A stretch of DNA of 64,000 nt from Amaurobius ferox (taxonomy: Eukaryota > Arthropoda > Arachnida > Araneae > Amaurobiidae). Below are positions 1 to 11,664 of this stretch, piece after piece (positions within the stretch are counted from its first letter, which is position 1; each line of letters begins with the position of its first letter). The position numbers and the translations under genes were made by a program. The notes under the pieces are model-generated. The model was given only the letters and a program-made list of their open reading frames with translations. It was not told where the DNA came from and made no database searches. The stretch is taken from the NCBI GenBank assembly GCA_951213105.1, contig OX578146.1, positions 106,868,697 to 106,932,696 on the forward strand, in the 5' to 3' direction.

Positions 1-2085
1 ACAAAAAAAAAACTTTTAAAGAATTTCAATTCTTTAAAAGTAAAACTTTAGTATGATACTTGAAAAAGATGCATTTTTTTTTATAATGATTGTGACGCAA
101 AAAACTAAACACTATAAAATATGAATGTTTTTAGAATGAAAAAGCTTTAGATTCATCCATCCACACAAACCCGGATTGGAAACCCCCAAAAAAGGACAAA
201 AATGCCTTCAGGTATAACAGAGACCATACAACAGAATACCACTAATAGAATAATCACCTGATGCAAACCAATTCCAACAAATGATGTCCAGGTTTCAGTA
301 CTTTAGTCCAGGTGCAGTACTTTATATACAGGTCCTAGAGCCTGGAGCATAACAATCTACCCCTAACTCCGCCCAGAAGGGTGGTGAAGAAAAAAAGAAC
401 ACTCTGTGTTTTCCAGCTCAATATAAATAAATCACCCTAACATAATCGTTATCAGATTTTTAACCAAAGTCCATTACTAGAAAATGTGGTTGCATTTAGT
501 ACTATATCCTGCTTAGGTTAGTTTGAGATGCCTGGGGAGATTAGGTATACAATATTGATTGGTTTAAACGCACTGCGAACTTATTCTCGTTTTAACACAA
601 ATAGTTTTAAAAACAGCCAATCTAAGTTGATTCTATTTACAGACGAGCATCTCAAATTTTTTTTTTCTCTGCACACCTTTGCTTTAAAAGTGACAACTAA
701 ACAAAATAAAGGAACTTGTTCGAGAGTTGAAAGGTATTTTAACAAGTGATTATTTATAACTTGTTAAATATTGAATACATCAATTATCGACCATTAATCT
801 ATGCATACATCTTGTCGTTAGCATCTGCAGTAAATATATCGCTATCCAGAGTTGTGACACCTTTTTTCAGTAATATTTATGCATTTCATTTTATTAGTTA
901 CGTATTTTAATTAAGTATCAATTTTAAAATAAATTTCAGTAATAATTTTAAATATTATCTAAAAATCATTGTGTTCGAAAGCCACCAGTTAGAGAATTCT
1001 GCATTAGAGCTTAATAAAGCATGGCCGAGTTCTCTATGGCAATGATTTTGAAACGTTTTGGTCTCACACTTAAAAATTAAAAAAACCCACTGCACCCGAT
1101 GGCTGTAACTAATGGCTCCCCCACCCCTTAAAAGAAGAAAAAAGTATTTTCGGAAAAACAGTACTAACAAATATAATATTTAATTGAAATTAAATACTCA
1201 TAATATTAATTACTGAAAGAAGCAACTAACTAAGTAAGAAGCAAATATGTATCTAAAATTTTCCACGACCTCCCCCCCCCCCCCCCAAAAAAAAAAAAAG
1301 TTTCACGACCCCCAGTTTAAGAATTAGACTCTAAGGAAAGGTGATATCCATCCATAGCGCCTTCCGATACACGAAATTTGGGTTGTTTTATAAAAGCGCC
1401 CCCCCCCCCTCGCTCTCTGCAATGTATATGTTGCTAATAGTGCCCACTTGTGCAGCACGAAATTTTCTTTTAAAAACCTCCAGTCAAATTCAGCTTTCAG
1501 TGACGATATTTAAAAGTCAATTTTGGCACACCACATGTATCTACCCCATAACAAACCTGAAATCTATTTTTACACTATTTGTTTGAGCAAACCACCATTA
1601 GAGATTTGTTAATTGGGCCGCAGAAAACTATTCATCTGTGATTCACTATATATATATATATATAAATAAAAGAAAGACAGCACATTAAAAGATATTTTCG
1701 TTTATTCATTAGTTACCAATCAGTTACCGGTTAATTAGCCGGTTAACTGTCATTATGCCGGTTTATTCAAAGCGTTTCTAATAAACTCTTAACAAGGTTG
1801 GCGGTAGAGGATAACAATCAATCGCTGTTTAGATCGAGATGCCAATACATTCAACACCTGATACGCAATGCTATGACGCCAGACAATGAATAGCGATGCA
1901 GTGTGAAAATCAGTAGTAAAGAACAAAAAATTACTGACCATTTAAAATGGGTTAAATACATCTAAAGGCATTATAAAAATCATCTATATATTCAGAACTA
2001 CATAGGGCCTGTGCACATTCTAATTATGCTAGATTTCCAAACGTTATCACCCATAGTCACAAAACTCACCTATAGGAGGCGTTAA
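1..2085. other. Gene-free AT-rich stretch
   Basis: I see no gene here. The short reading frames have no recognisable domain and sit in AT-rich DNA. The stretch holds a C-run followed by an A-run at about 1272-1299, a second C-run near 1401, and a short TA tract near 1648. The bases just after the first run (cgacccccagtttaag, about 1306-1321) resemble the inner side of a hAT-type terminus, but I could not find the partner end. Confidence 0.5.
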
Positions 2086-2088
2086 CAT

Positions 2089-2945
2089 GAAGATAATCTA
2101 TATATATATAATTGAAAATCTGTCTGTCTGTCCCGTCATCACGGGAGAACCGAATTTGATGAAATTTTGTGGTTAGCCTGGAAATAGTTCCACTTAAAAT
2201 TTAGTCCATGTTTGGAGTTTCTATGATCAGTGGTTCTCGAGATATTAGTAAAAAACGAAATTTTCGTTTGTCTCACCATCACGGGAGAACGGCTGAACCG
2301 AATTTGATGAAATTTTGTGGATAACCTTGAAATAGCCTCCCATAAATTTGGCCTAAGTTTCGAGTGACCAGGGGTTGTCGAGATATTAATGAAAAACGAA
2401 ACTTTTCCCTAGGCGTTCTACTCTCTAACTCCGTGGTTTATCCAAACGAAAAGCTTGAAAATCGTTTGAAAGTGAATTAAAATTTAATCTCTGAGTTTGA
2501 TGGGAGATTTTTTGCACTAATTAGCCACTTTCTAAAAACATGAATTGCTTGAATGATTTAAATGGGAAATCTATCTCTATGGTTTATTTATTTCTCACAA
2601 GCTTTTACTGAACAATGAAAAGTATAAAGAAATCAAAATGGTTATTTAATTTCGCAGTTTATGAGGAAGATTCTATCTTATATCATGTTACTCAGAAACG
2701 CAATTAAATTAAATCTGTCTGTTAATTTTAATAATTATTTTTTCGATTTGAATAATAAATAAATGGATATAAAAATATATTTTAGAAAAGAACGATTTGA
2801 TTTTTCTTATAGCATTTTTGACTGGATAGTACCAATTACGGTCTTAAACATTATTATTATTACGGTTTAAACATTATTATTATTGATATTTTCGGGCATT
2901 CAGGGATTATTGATATTTTCAAGTTATTACGCAATTGTTTTATTA
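2089..2945 (+). mobile_element. Dispersed repeat family C, copy 1 (Helitron-like start)
   Basis: Begins TCTATATATATATA, then a CTGTCTGTCTGT tract and a CCCGTCATCACGGG palindrome. A second, diverged unit of about 140 bases follows, repeating the phrases CATCACGGGAGAAC and GAATTTGATGAAATTTTGTGG. A long copy lies at 55788-56640 in the same orientation and a reversed fragment at 47750-47960, so this is an interspersed repeat. The TC start with no visible terminal inverted repeat fits a Helitron 5' end, but I did not find a convincing CTRR terminus, so the class is an inference. Confidence 0.6.
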
Positions 2946-3280
2946 TGACAAAAATTGTTTAAACTCATATATTGTACATTGTACGAGTAATCTTCTACAA
3001 ATACACAAATATATATTTCAATCTACGAGAATATATATAGTACAGGTATATTGGCATATGTTTTGATATATATTGGCATATATTGGAATCAATTACGACC
3101 TTCTGGTATAAAGAGTACGGGGATTATTGATATTTTCAATTTATTACGTCATCTCTTTTATTTTGGCAAATATTTTTGAGACTTATATTGTAATACGGGT
3201 AATCCTCTACTAACACACTGGCATATTTTCTAATCTGCGACAATATAAGTAGTACGGGGTTGCATATATTGATTCAATTC
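2880..3280 (+). repeat. Two-unit diverged tandem repeat of about 230 bp
   Basis: The phrase GATTATTGATATTTTCAA followed by TTATTACG occurs at about 2907 and again at about 3122. Each is followed by similar text (a tattgta and a cgggtaatc/cgagtaatc segment, then a run ending agtac). It bridges the tail of family C and the head of family D. Confidence 0.5.
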
Positions 3281-3285
3281 CCCCT

Positions 3286-3417
3286 TTTTACTTTCCTTAT
3301 ATACATAATGTATAAGGAAAGTATTGTGACGGGGTCGAAAATTCGAATTCGAGTTTTCGACGGGAGAGCACGTTTCAAGCATCCCTGATCACGATTCAAA
3401 CATTTTTGAAGTGATGT

Positions 3418-3456
<39 letters not shown>

Positions 3457-3868
3457 TGTGTGTGTCAGTGGGTCTGTGGAGACGATAACTGACGAACGTA
3501 TGTACCGATTCGAACCAAATTTGGTACAAAAATCACAATCTGTAAACACTGGAAGCCTATTGTTTTTATACGCAATCGAATGTTCAGAACCCCCCTAAAT
3601 TTTCGAATGAAATTTTGAAAAAATCGTCAAAAAATCAAAACCAATAATAAAGTTACGTAAATAGACATTTCTTATGTAATTTTTCATTAGAAAACGATTG
3701 ACATAAATTTTAGAACACTAACATGAACCGTTCTCGAGATATTGCACATTTTTCAAAAACTTATCAAAAAGTCATATAAAATAGAAAAAAAAAAATATTT
3801 CCTATTGAGAAACATGTTCACTTTTCATATATAATATCATGCGATAAATTGGGTGACATCATTCTCGT
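3286..3868 (+). mobile_element. Dispersed repeat family D, copy 1
   Basis: Starts with a 13-bp perfect palindrome (TACTTTCCTTATA at 3289-3301, complement at 3311-3323), then GGAAAGTATTGTGACGGGGTC, a TG microsatellite and a conserved block (gtctgtggagacgata). It continues with a short C-run before AATTTTCGAATGAAATTTTG and a tail ending TGCGATAAATT. The same order is seen at 24903-25322, and parts at 54312-54970 (minus) and 55352-55780. I find no coding capacity. Similar TG-tract repeats are common in arthropod genomes; the class is unknown to me. Confidence 0.65.
3421..3466. repeat. (TG)n microsatellite
   Basis: Near-uninterrupted TG dinucleotides with one C substitution. The tract is at a fixed place inside repeat family D, so it is probably part of that element rather than an independent microsatellite. 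Confidence 0.95.
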
Positions 3869-3964
3869 GGATCTAGCTCGTTCCATTCATGAAAAAAGAT
3901 ACGTTGAGTAATACTTTTGCATTTGAACGCCAATTTATCTGCTGTAAGAATAACTTATTTCTTC

Positions 3965-4225
3965 GTCCATAACGCTTGGCGAGATTTAGGCGACAAAATT
4001 GGCGGAATGTCGCCAACTTGGCGACTTTTTCAAATGTTGCCAAATTAACGAAAATCTCGCCAAATGGATAAAAATGACGATAAATCAATGAAAATGACGA
4101 CTAATTGTCGAAAATTCAATATCTTGGAAAGGATATTAGTATCTACTAGAAGAAAAACCGATTTATTTTACTGTAAAAGTAGTAAATTCATTTCATTATA
4201 TAAGGAAAGTCATGTGTTGCCCACA
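3965..4225. repeat. Dispersed repeat with GTTGGCGAC phrases (family H)
   Basis: Several variants of cgccaacttggcgac cluster at 3990-4070, followed about 150 bases later by AAGGAAAGTCATGTGTTGCCCACATCAG. Related text recurs at about 29475, 43640-43670, 49110-49310 and (short) 35900. It looks like an old interspersed repeat. I see no terminal repeats or coding capacity. Confidence 0.4.
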
Positions 4226-5555
4226 TCAGATTTTTTTTTTTTTGTAAATTTGCTTACAAAAGGGGCATCCAAAGTTAGGATCGCGCTTCTAATATAAGAT
4301 TAACAACATCTATGGGCCGGTTTCGAACTTTCTCGTGCATTCTTCTGCGAACCTCTATGACAGGACAGGGGTGTATATAATGTGAATCGTGATATACGAT
4401 ATTTTGGGTCGATCTCTGAAATCTATAAAAACATGTCAAATGTATAAGCTAAAATAACGTGTCAATACAGTCGGCTCCGTTTAAACGAATATTGACGGTT
4501 TCATTATTGAATATTCTGGGAAACAGAACATACAGACTGCACACATAATGACATATTCAAAAGAATAATAATTAAAAAAATTATTTTTTAAAGAAAGACA
4601 AATTTTAGACTAGCTTATATATACAACTTAGTGCATTACTTATGGACGAAACAAATCTGTCAAAGTTGATTGTTAAAGTTACGATGTCTCGCTGAACATT
4701 TTTATTTTTGTCTAATTGTTTTTCCAATGCATAAAGCAAAATGTAGTTGCCCAGACGAACCTCAAAATGTCGATTAAAGGTCGAGTTACTTTGAATGATG
4801 GTGGCTCACATGGCTATAGATGCCCTGAGTGGCTTCACTGGTTGGTTGGTTTTTCATCCCTTTCATCATCTTCCTTCTGGCAAGTAGAATCCATCTTATT
4901 GTCTGCTTCTATCGTTGAAGGGGGATTGAGGATATATGTAAAAACAAATTTTCCTAATCAAACATTTTGTCTATTGCTCCGGCATTCATTTTTATACAAA
5001 ATTACCCAGTCTTTATTCGATTATCAAGGGGCGGCCCCTGAAGATTATTAGTTAAAGCAGTGATATTTAACATTGATTCCATTGGGATAATTATGGTTCT
5101 ACAAGATTTTATTAATATAAGCGTGGTTTTCGTTTATCCGCGACATGAATAATTAGAAACGACTTTTGTCCCCCCCCCCCCCCATAATTTTATAAAAAAA
5201 ACTCACTTTCGCCTCAATTTTAGAAAAAAGTAGGATCCTTTATACTGGAAAAATAAATGTCATGTAAAAATTTTCGAAACACCCCTATTTTATGGATATC
5301 GCTAAATTCAATTACGATTTGTGCAATGGGAGCCCGATTCTAAATTGGTTGACGGGATTCTCTTGCTAATCCTCTGAGCTGTATTTATCAGTAAGCCCTT
5401 TAGGCCCGAATCTAAAGCGGCAAATTTTGGATATCAAATAATAATATGGTTTTAAAACGTCAAGAAGGGAGGAAATGTTTTGTACACGGTTGAAAATCAT
5501 AATTTAAGCTAGAATACTACCAACTCTACTATGAAATAGTCATAAAAGGAATCGC
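4226..5555. other. Gene-free stretch with an unassigned 111-codon frame
   Basis: The longest frame is on the plus strand at 4716-5051. It has no domain I recognise, no signal peptide and no convincing splice context. A C-run sits at about 5170-5183. I would not annotate a gene. Confidence 0.4.
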
Positions 5556-5559
5556 GATG

Positions 5560-5990
5560 GTAAGGATAATTTTTCTTGGTCGCCACAAAACGACAACGCT
5601 GCTTTCTTCACGAAACCACTGAGCAGAAAATTTTTCGCTCAACATTCAATGCGGGTCCAGGAAGATGTATCCCCCCTCTAGACCTTATACCTGGCGTTCA
5701 ATAATAAAAAAAGGGGAGGGGGGAGGCATAGGGTGACAGCTGTTGATGCAGCGAACCCTGGGGTGCGATTAGGGGGCTGAAAAGAACGTGGAAAATTCTT
5801 ATCTTCAGGCAAACATGCCCTGTGCCCCTAGACAACAATCAGCAACAGAAGGTGGATTTTTCCCAGTCAAAGGTCTTGGAGAAAGCAGGGTCAGTAGCAA
5901 ACTGTTTATGACAAACAGCAAGCAGCAGAATATGATACGCTCGAAGGAAAACAGGAATTGAAGGTGCATCTATTTCGAAACAAACTTTGA
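5560..5990. other. Non-repetitive, higher-complexity island (possible regulatory DNA)
   Basis: Base composition is more even than in the flanks, no copy elsewhere in the window was noticed, and no frame is convincing. It contains a CAGCTG E-box in ggtgacagctgttg (about 5740). It could be a conserved non-coding element. Only the composition, uniqueness and E-box are visible; function is inference. Confidence 0.25.
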
Positions 5991-6950
5991 AGAGGTGTGA
6001 AGTTGTATTTTTCGGTATTCACTTAAACTTTGGAAAATTAGTTTTACTCTAATAATTTTCGACCTATGAGTTTAAAAATGTAGAGTAATAATGTAAAGTT
6101 AAATCTTGTCCCGATTAATATCGCTGGTCTTTTCAGAAAGTAAAAGGAATATCTCAACAATTTTCTTTTTGAAGATTAACAGACAAAGTACATATCTTAA
6201 CAAAACAGACAAGAAGTACATAATATTAGGTTCGGTGTCATGTTGATTTGTCCACATTAGGAGATGTCCTCTTTTGCAACTCTTAAAGGGGTCTAGTACA
6301 GATTGGATTTATGATACTTACTCCATAAAACAGAACTTTCTCTTAATTCTTAAAAAGTTCTATGTTTAAATTGATATAACTCGAGAAAGGTTTGAGGTAG
6401 AGCTATGAAATTTGAGACATAAGTTGCCTATAATATTATCTTCTATTTGTCTCCAGAATTTATACACAAAACTGCGAATTTTAAATGTGCGGTGTTTGAT
6501 AAACAACATAAGTCACTCATATAAAGAGTTTTTTTTTTAATTAAAATATGTTTTTAATTTTTTTCCATTTATCTGTATATCAAAATATCCTGAAGACATA
6601 TTTAAAGAGCATGCTTTTCTCCAATAAAAAATTACCTTTATTTCATAAAGTGAAGAATGTGTGAATTCATAATTAGTATATCAAAATTTTATGTCTTAAA
6701 AATATTTTAGATCTTTATTTCTGTTTTGTAAAGGAAACTGCATGGATCGCCTACATTCTGCGATATCGGATGAGAGTCGCTTCCCGTACTTTTGGATAAA
6801 AACTGAGTAGCACAATATGAAATTTTGAACATATGAGATAAGACATAAATATCATTGGCATTTTTATGTGTATTTTGCACGTGAGTAAAAATAAGTCGTT
6901 TTGTTTTGTTCAATGAAGTTGCTAAAAGTTCTAAATTTTAATTTCCGCGA

Positions 6951-7398
6951 TGTTATTGTTGCGAACGCGCAATATTCCCTTTCATCAGGAGTCCCGTCTT
7001 ACTTTCGTCTGCTTCGAAGACTGACGGAGAAAACACGATGACGTGTTCGTAGGGTTGCCAGATTTGGCGACTTCCCCGAATCTTCAAGAAGCATCTCCAA
7101 ATAACGATTATTCTACGTGACAGGAGAGATTTCTAGAAGTTTCTATGGAGAGACTATAAAAGGACTCGTCACTCCGTTATAGTTCAATTAACGAGTTGAC
7201 AAGATACGAGCTACCGTGACTTTTGTCAATAGTAGCTGCTGTTTTGTGAATTATTTTTTGTCAGTATTTTGAGAATAATATCGCTTATTTTGTGAAATTA
7301 TTGGAGTATTTAAGTGCTGTTTGATTGCATACTTTCTGCCTGTGAATAAATGTTAGTTATCCAGAAACTTGGACTCGTTCTTGTATCCTGCGTGTACA
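6951..7398 (+). mobile_element. Possible solo LTR (boundaries uncertain)
   Basis: The layout is LTR-like. It starts with TGTTATTGTTGCGAACG, then has a TATA box in ctataaaagga (about 7151-7161), a downstream ACGAGTTGACAAG-type leader and the poly(A) signal AATAAA at about 7343. After that come some 50 bases that can end in CA at 7398. The TATA box is followed about 190 bases later by AATAAA, as expected for U3-R-U5. I could not find a matching target duplication, so the ends are approximate. A Pol II promoter with a short exon is the alternative. Confidence 0.45.
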
Positions 7399-7609
7399 CC
7401 CATGATTCGTGAAGATACAGAAGGGGGGGGGAGGTTGAATACAATATAAGGGAATGAAAAATCATATAGTTTTTTTTTTAATTTATCAAAATTAATTTCA
7501 TTAAGGTGCGTAGGAAAATTCTGGTGTTGTCCATACATTTTTTTTTCCTAATTTACTTGTGAAATCGGATAGAAATATTTGTTAGAAACCCAAGAGTTAG
7601 TCTTAGGGG

Positions 7610-8450
7610 AAAATTCACGCCATAAACTTTCCGTTACCTTTAACGCATCGTAATAAAACACTTTTTCTGCCCATTTGCTACATTAATAAAGCATCCACTG
7701 CCGAATCATCCGAAACATTAGTCCGAGCCACATAAGAAAATTTGCAACGGAACATGCGGACGTTACTGTAATTTCCGTAAAATTGGAAGAAAAAGGGCCC
7801 AGTGAACATTGCCGATTACTACCGAACACTGTCGTAAAAATTCGGGGGGCGCTCGTTAAGTCCCCCCCCCCTTCTTCCCGTGCCATGAATTAAAGCAGAC
7901 GGAAAATATGATAATATAAGACTCAAGACTGGTAATGGACCTTAATAGGAAATTTCATGCTTTAATGGTAATGGCGAGGCGCAGAAGGAAACAAGTTAAT
8001 GGTCCCTTCTCTGTTTTCTGCTGGGAAGGGAAATTATTGTGTAAATGTTAATATCGAACGGGCCGGAAGATGTTATTTTACGCGCGAGGCATGTTTTAAA
8101 ACTGTGAGATTTTAATGGCCCTCAAGTTCTGGGAAATTCAGCTTTTCTGTAATGTACAGGTTTTTAATTGTGGCTCCGTGTTTCCCTGGATTTAGAATTT
8201 ACGCCTGGAAACGGACAGGCACGGTCGAAGGGAAAATTTTATTTTGCGACATAAAAATGCTAGGAAATTGTCTGCATTAAAGTTACATGTTTAGAATGGG
8301 ACCCGAGGGAGATGAGTTGTCGCAGCGCTGCTGTGTTTAAATGCTCTGAATCGATATGTAATGTATCGATTACGCGGCAGACAGAGTATTATAAAGACGT
8401 GAAATTAAAATAATTTGTTCTGGTAAATAAATTTTCAAACTCTTGTGTGT
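7610..8450. promoter_or_regulatory. Candidate cis-regulatory island rich in TAATGG
   Basis: This non-repetitive block has clearly less AT-biased text than its surroundings and no long frame. The hexamer TAATGG recurs in a short span: ggTAATGGac near 7932, tttaatggtaatggcg near 7963-7975 (two copies), gtTAATGGtcc near 7997 and ttTAATGGccc near 8114. TAAT cores are bound by homeodomain proteins. Clustering of one variant is the visible evidence; enhancer function is inferred. Confidence 0.3.
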
Positions 8451-10838
8451 GCAGGGGTATTAGTGAGTCATTTAAATCAGCTCGTGCTTTAAATGCTTGG
8501 AATTGATAGTGAAACAAGAACACATCCATTTTTACTGCTTTTAGAAGGAAATCGACGCATTGCAATATTTTTTCGACATAAAATCGGAATTTAAACTAAC
8601 TAGAATAATTCGATTTTCTTTCATTTTACCGTTCAGTTTCATTCGGTTGATTAGCTAGGGAGCTGTTAATTCTGAACCAGAACTTTGCTTGTTAACCACA
8701 ATCTACTAATACTTCAAATTTTCTTATACTGTAGTAATATACTAATGTCTTCTGTATTTAAAGTCTAAAAACACAATGCGACGGTTCTTAATGGAAAAAA
8801 TCAAATTTTTCTTCAGTAGGAATGCAGTGCTTTTCATACCTTTTATGACAATTTTAGGCTATGATGAAATTTTTCAAATGTCTATAACAATTTCATTATG
8901 TAGCAAGTTCGACTATATAAATTTGTAAGCAACTCTATCGCGGCTTGAGTTATATTGTAGAGGGGTTTTAGAGAAACTGTAAATATGTTGCAGGTAAAGT
9001 GGGAACAAGCATTCCATTTTAATTCAGGATAAACTGACAGAAATGGAGACTACGTTGCTGAAACTCTACAATGACACTCAAAATTATGTCCATAGAAATA
9101 TTGCTCTCAGAAAAAATATATATATTTCACTGGGGAAAATGACATGTTCTTTGATATAAAAAAAAATAATAATAAATAAAAATAAGAAAAAGGGGGGAGG
9201 GCTACAATCGTATTAAAAACAGCAGAAGATATTTTTGATATATTTTTGGGGGTATATTAGTATATCAATTAACTGAAAAAAATTCAATGAACAATTCAAT
9301 TGAAAATTTCTTGATTATTTATTGGTATATCAATTAACTGAAAAAAATTCTACTAATTTAATTCCTCGGTGCATTTTATAATTTTATATTTATCACGATT
9401 TTTCGATCAAGCTGTACTAATCGGATACATCGAACATATTAAGGCAAAACATTTCTTCGGAAAAAATATATTTTTAAATTGCTTCGAATCCCCCCCCCCC
9501 CCCAATTTGGAACATTTTATACAAAAATTTTCGACATATGCGAGTATATATGATAACCTTCTGATGCAACCCAAATTTGTAGTGCCCTGGAGATTTGCCG
9601 GCTTCGCTGTATTAATCATCTGCCCCTCCTCCTAGTCTGGAAAGCAGGACCTTTGCCCTCAGTTGGTTATGAATCCCCTCAATTGACTAGATCACGGCGG
9701 GGTCTGCGAAAATTTTCCCATGCTCAAAATAAAATCGCAACGGGGGTCGGCAGCTACTCTAATTTCGAACTAACGAGCGAAATTATTCATAGGATAGAAT
9801 CACCTCACCATGTGTTTCCACATGAGGGTATAATTAGCTGAAAATGCCAGATAGCGGAATTTCCGGAGTCATTTGTTTCATCTTCCAGCATAATCTAGCT
9901 ATAAGCAATACAAGGTGTTTCAAATGGATTGCACGAATGATCGGTGGAAGACTTATGGTTCCAATTTAAGATAATGCTTCATATAAAGTAGACTTTCAGA
10001 CTATGGCAGTTTTGGTCACGTGAAGCGGTTTAGTAAAATAGTACGAAATGTTATTTGTTATACGGGCCCTCTACAGAGGAAGTTCCAATTAGAAAATTAT
10101 TCCATTTAAAAATCTTATGAAAAAAAAAACTTGTCTAATACGTAAAACTGGAGTGAAAAACTTGTCAAAGTTATAGAACCTAGACCACTTTCACCCGATC
10201 AAAAGAAACAACAATAACATTGATTTCCGAGGTCGCACAAAAGTTTAATTTTATCAGATAAAATTTGCATCAAAAACTAGCATGCGTACAGTGGCAGAAG
10301 TTTTATACAATCTCCAAATATAAGTCGAAAAATTTAATTAATGATATTTCATGTAACTTTAACTGTATGACAATGGAACATTTTGTGTGATTAATTGGGC
10401 TCAGAAAAATATTCTTAGCACTGGGGTAAAAAAGAAAAAGAATTCTAGGAGGTCCGCATGAAAAGTTACACTTTGTATCTTTTACTAGAGGTGTCACATG
10501 ATCAAATGTATATACGATGATAGTCTACCTTAATTAAAGCATTTCTTAAATTGGAACTATGGCCCAATCGATGTTTAGTCGTTTTGAAATCCCCTGTATA
10601 TATAGAAAGTTGAGCATATAAGTCTGTAGAAAAGAGAGCAGTATATAAATGGAGTTCATAAGATGTAGTGGCTGTACTTATTAGGTTCACTAGTTAATTG
10701 ACTTTTAACCGAATTCCAAATGTAAAACCCGAAAAGAGCAGATGGATTTCATTATAATATTGCTGTTTAATTGGAGCAATCTACACTCAGGGGGTGAATT
10801 TGTCGATGTCCATAGAGATTCGCAAAATTGCGGTACGT
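8451..10838. other. Gene-free AT-rich stretch
   Basis: I see no gene. It contains a C-run at about 9490 and an exact 25-base direct repeat at 9261-9285 and 9326-9350 (tatatcaattaactg plus a following A-rich part), with a 65-base offset. The frames around 9370-9840 overlap the C-run and are probably chance. Confidence 0.45.
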
Positions 10839-11213
10839 GACGCGATAAGCCCAAAGGTATACCAATTCAGAAAGCTTCTCTCACATCACACGCCAAACGT
10901 CGTTTTATCGCCAGTTCTGGTACACTATTTTTGCAACTCCTGCAAAAGCGGAGAGAAAGATGATTGTTTTTAATCCGCAATATTGTTCATGAAGACAGAT
11001 TAGATAACGAAGTTTGGCGTCTGATTTGAAAGAAGGCTTTCTGGCTTAGTATACTTTCTTCATGAACAATATCGCGGATTAAAAACAATCGTCTTTCTCT
11101 CCGCTTTTGCAGGAGTTGCAAAAATAGTGTACCAGAACTGGCGATAAAACGACGTTTGGCGTGTAATGTGAGAGAAGCTTTCTGAATTGGTATACCTTTG
11201 GGCTTATCGCGTC
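10839..11213. repeat. Near-perfect 157-bp inverted repeat (hairpin locus)
   Basis: The left arm 10839-10995 is the reverse complement of the right arm 11057-11213 with equal length, no gaps and three differences, all transitions. The spacer is 61 bases. The arms are more GC-rich than the flanks. Read on the minus strand, the right arm is open in one frame (11226-10987, containing KPKGIPIQKAS and FIASSGTLFLQLLQKRRE), and the left arm read on plus carries nearly the same peptide. A transcript from either strand would fold into a long duplex. Options are an siRNA-producing hairpin locus made by inverted duplication of an exon piece, a MITE with unusually long TIRs, or an assembly palindrome. I do not recognise the peptide. 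Confidence 0.9.
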
Positions 11214-11660
11214 CTGCTATCTGCAAAGGGGATGCGATCTAAACTTTGGAAAGGCCCCATATTGGGGATTTTGTGTGTCAACAGGGGCGGATTTAGAGGG
11301 GGCGGGGGTCTTAAGCGAATTAAAATTGGCGTATTAATTAAATGGACATTTAAAAAACAAATTATGATTTCGTTAGAAATATGTTTGTAGTTTTTTAAAT
11401 TATTTTTATCACGGGAGAGTGACTATATTGATTAGAGCCCATGGTCCAGGAATGACAAATGAAAAAGTCAAGGCAATCTTCAACCTTGCAATGTTTTTGA
11501 TAGCAGTAATCTGAAAAGCAGCTTTCATTTTTAATGTATATATATATTTGTAAATAATATTATTAATAATTTCAAATATACCACGTAATTATTTTACACA
11601 TGCATTATTTATCTCGCATGCATTATTATGCATTATTTAACTCGTTTTTGAGAATTCACC
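11214..11660. other. Gene-free stretch with a possible hAT-like end
   Basis: ACAGGGGCGGATTTAGAGG at about 11281 resembles the CAGGGGCGGAT start common in hAT-type and related elements, but I found no partner end downstream. The rest is AT-rich with a TATA tract near 11537. Confidence 0.3.
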
Positions 11661-11664
11661 CATT

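Noticed and set aside
1260..1325. hAT terminus near the C-run/A-run at 1272
   Set aside because: Only one end-like phrase was found; no inverted partner or 8-base duplication.
3274..3549. Minus-strand frame with a HTHTHT tract
   Set aside because: Encoded by the TG microsatellite of repeat D.
4716..5051. 111-codon frame as a gene
   Set aside because: No domain, signal peptide, splice or promoter support, and it is surrounded by AT-rich non-coding DNA.
9260..9350. 25-base direct repeat as a target-site duplication
   Set aside because: It encloses only 40 bases of AT-rich text with no element-like ends; simple local duplication is more likely.
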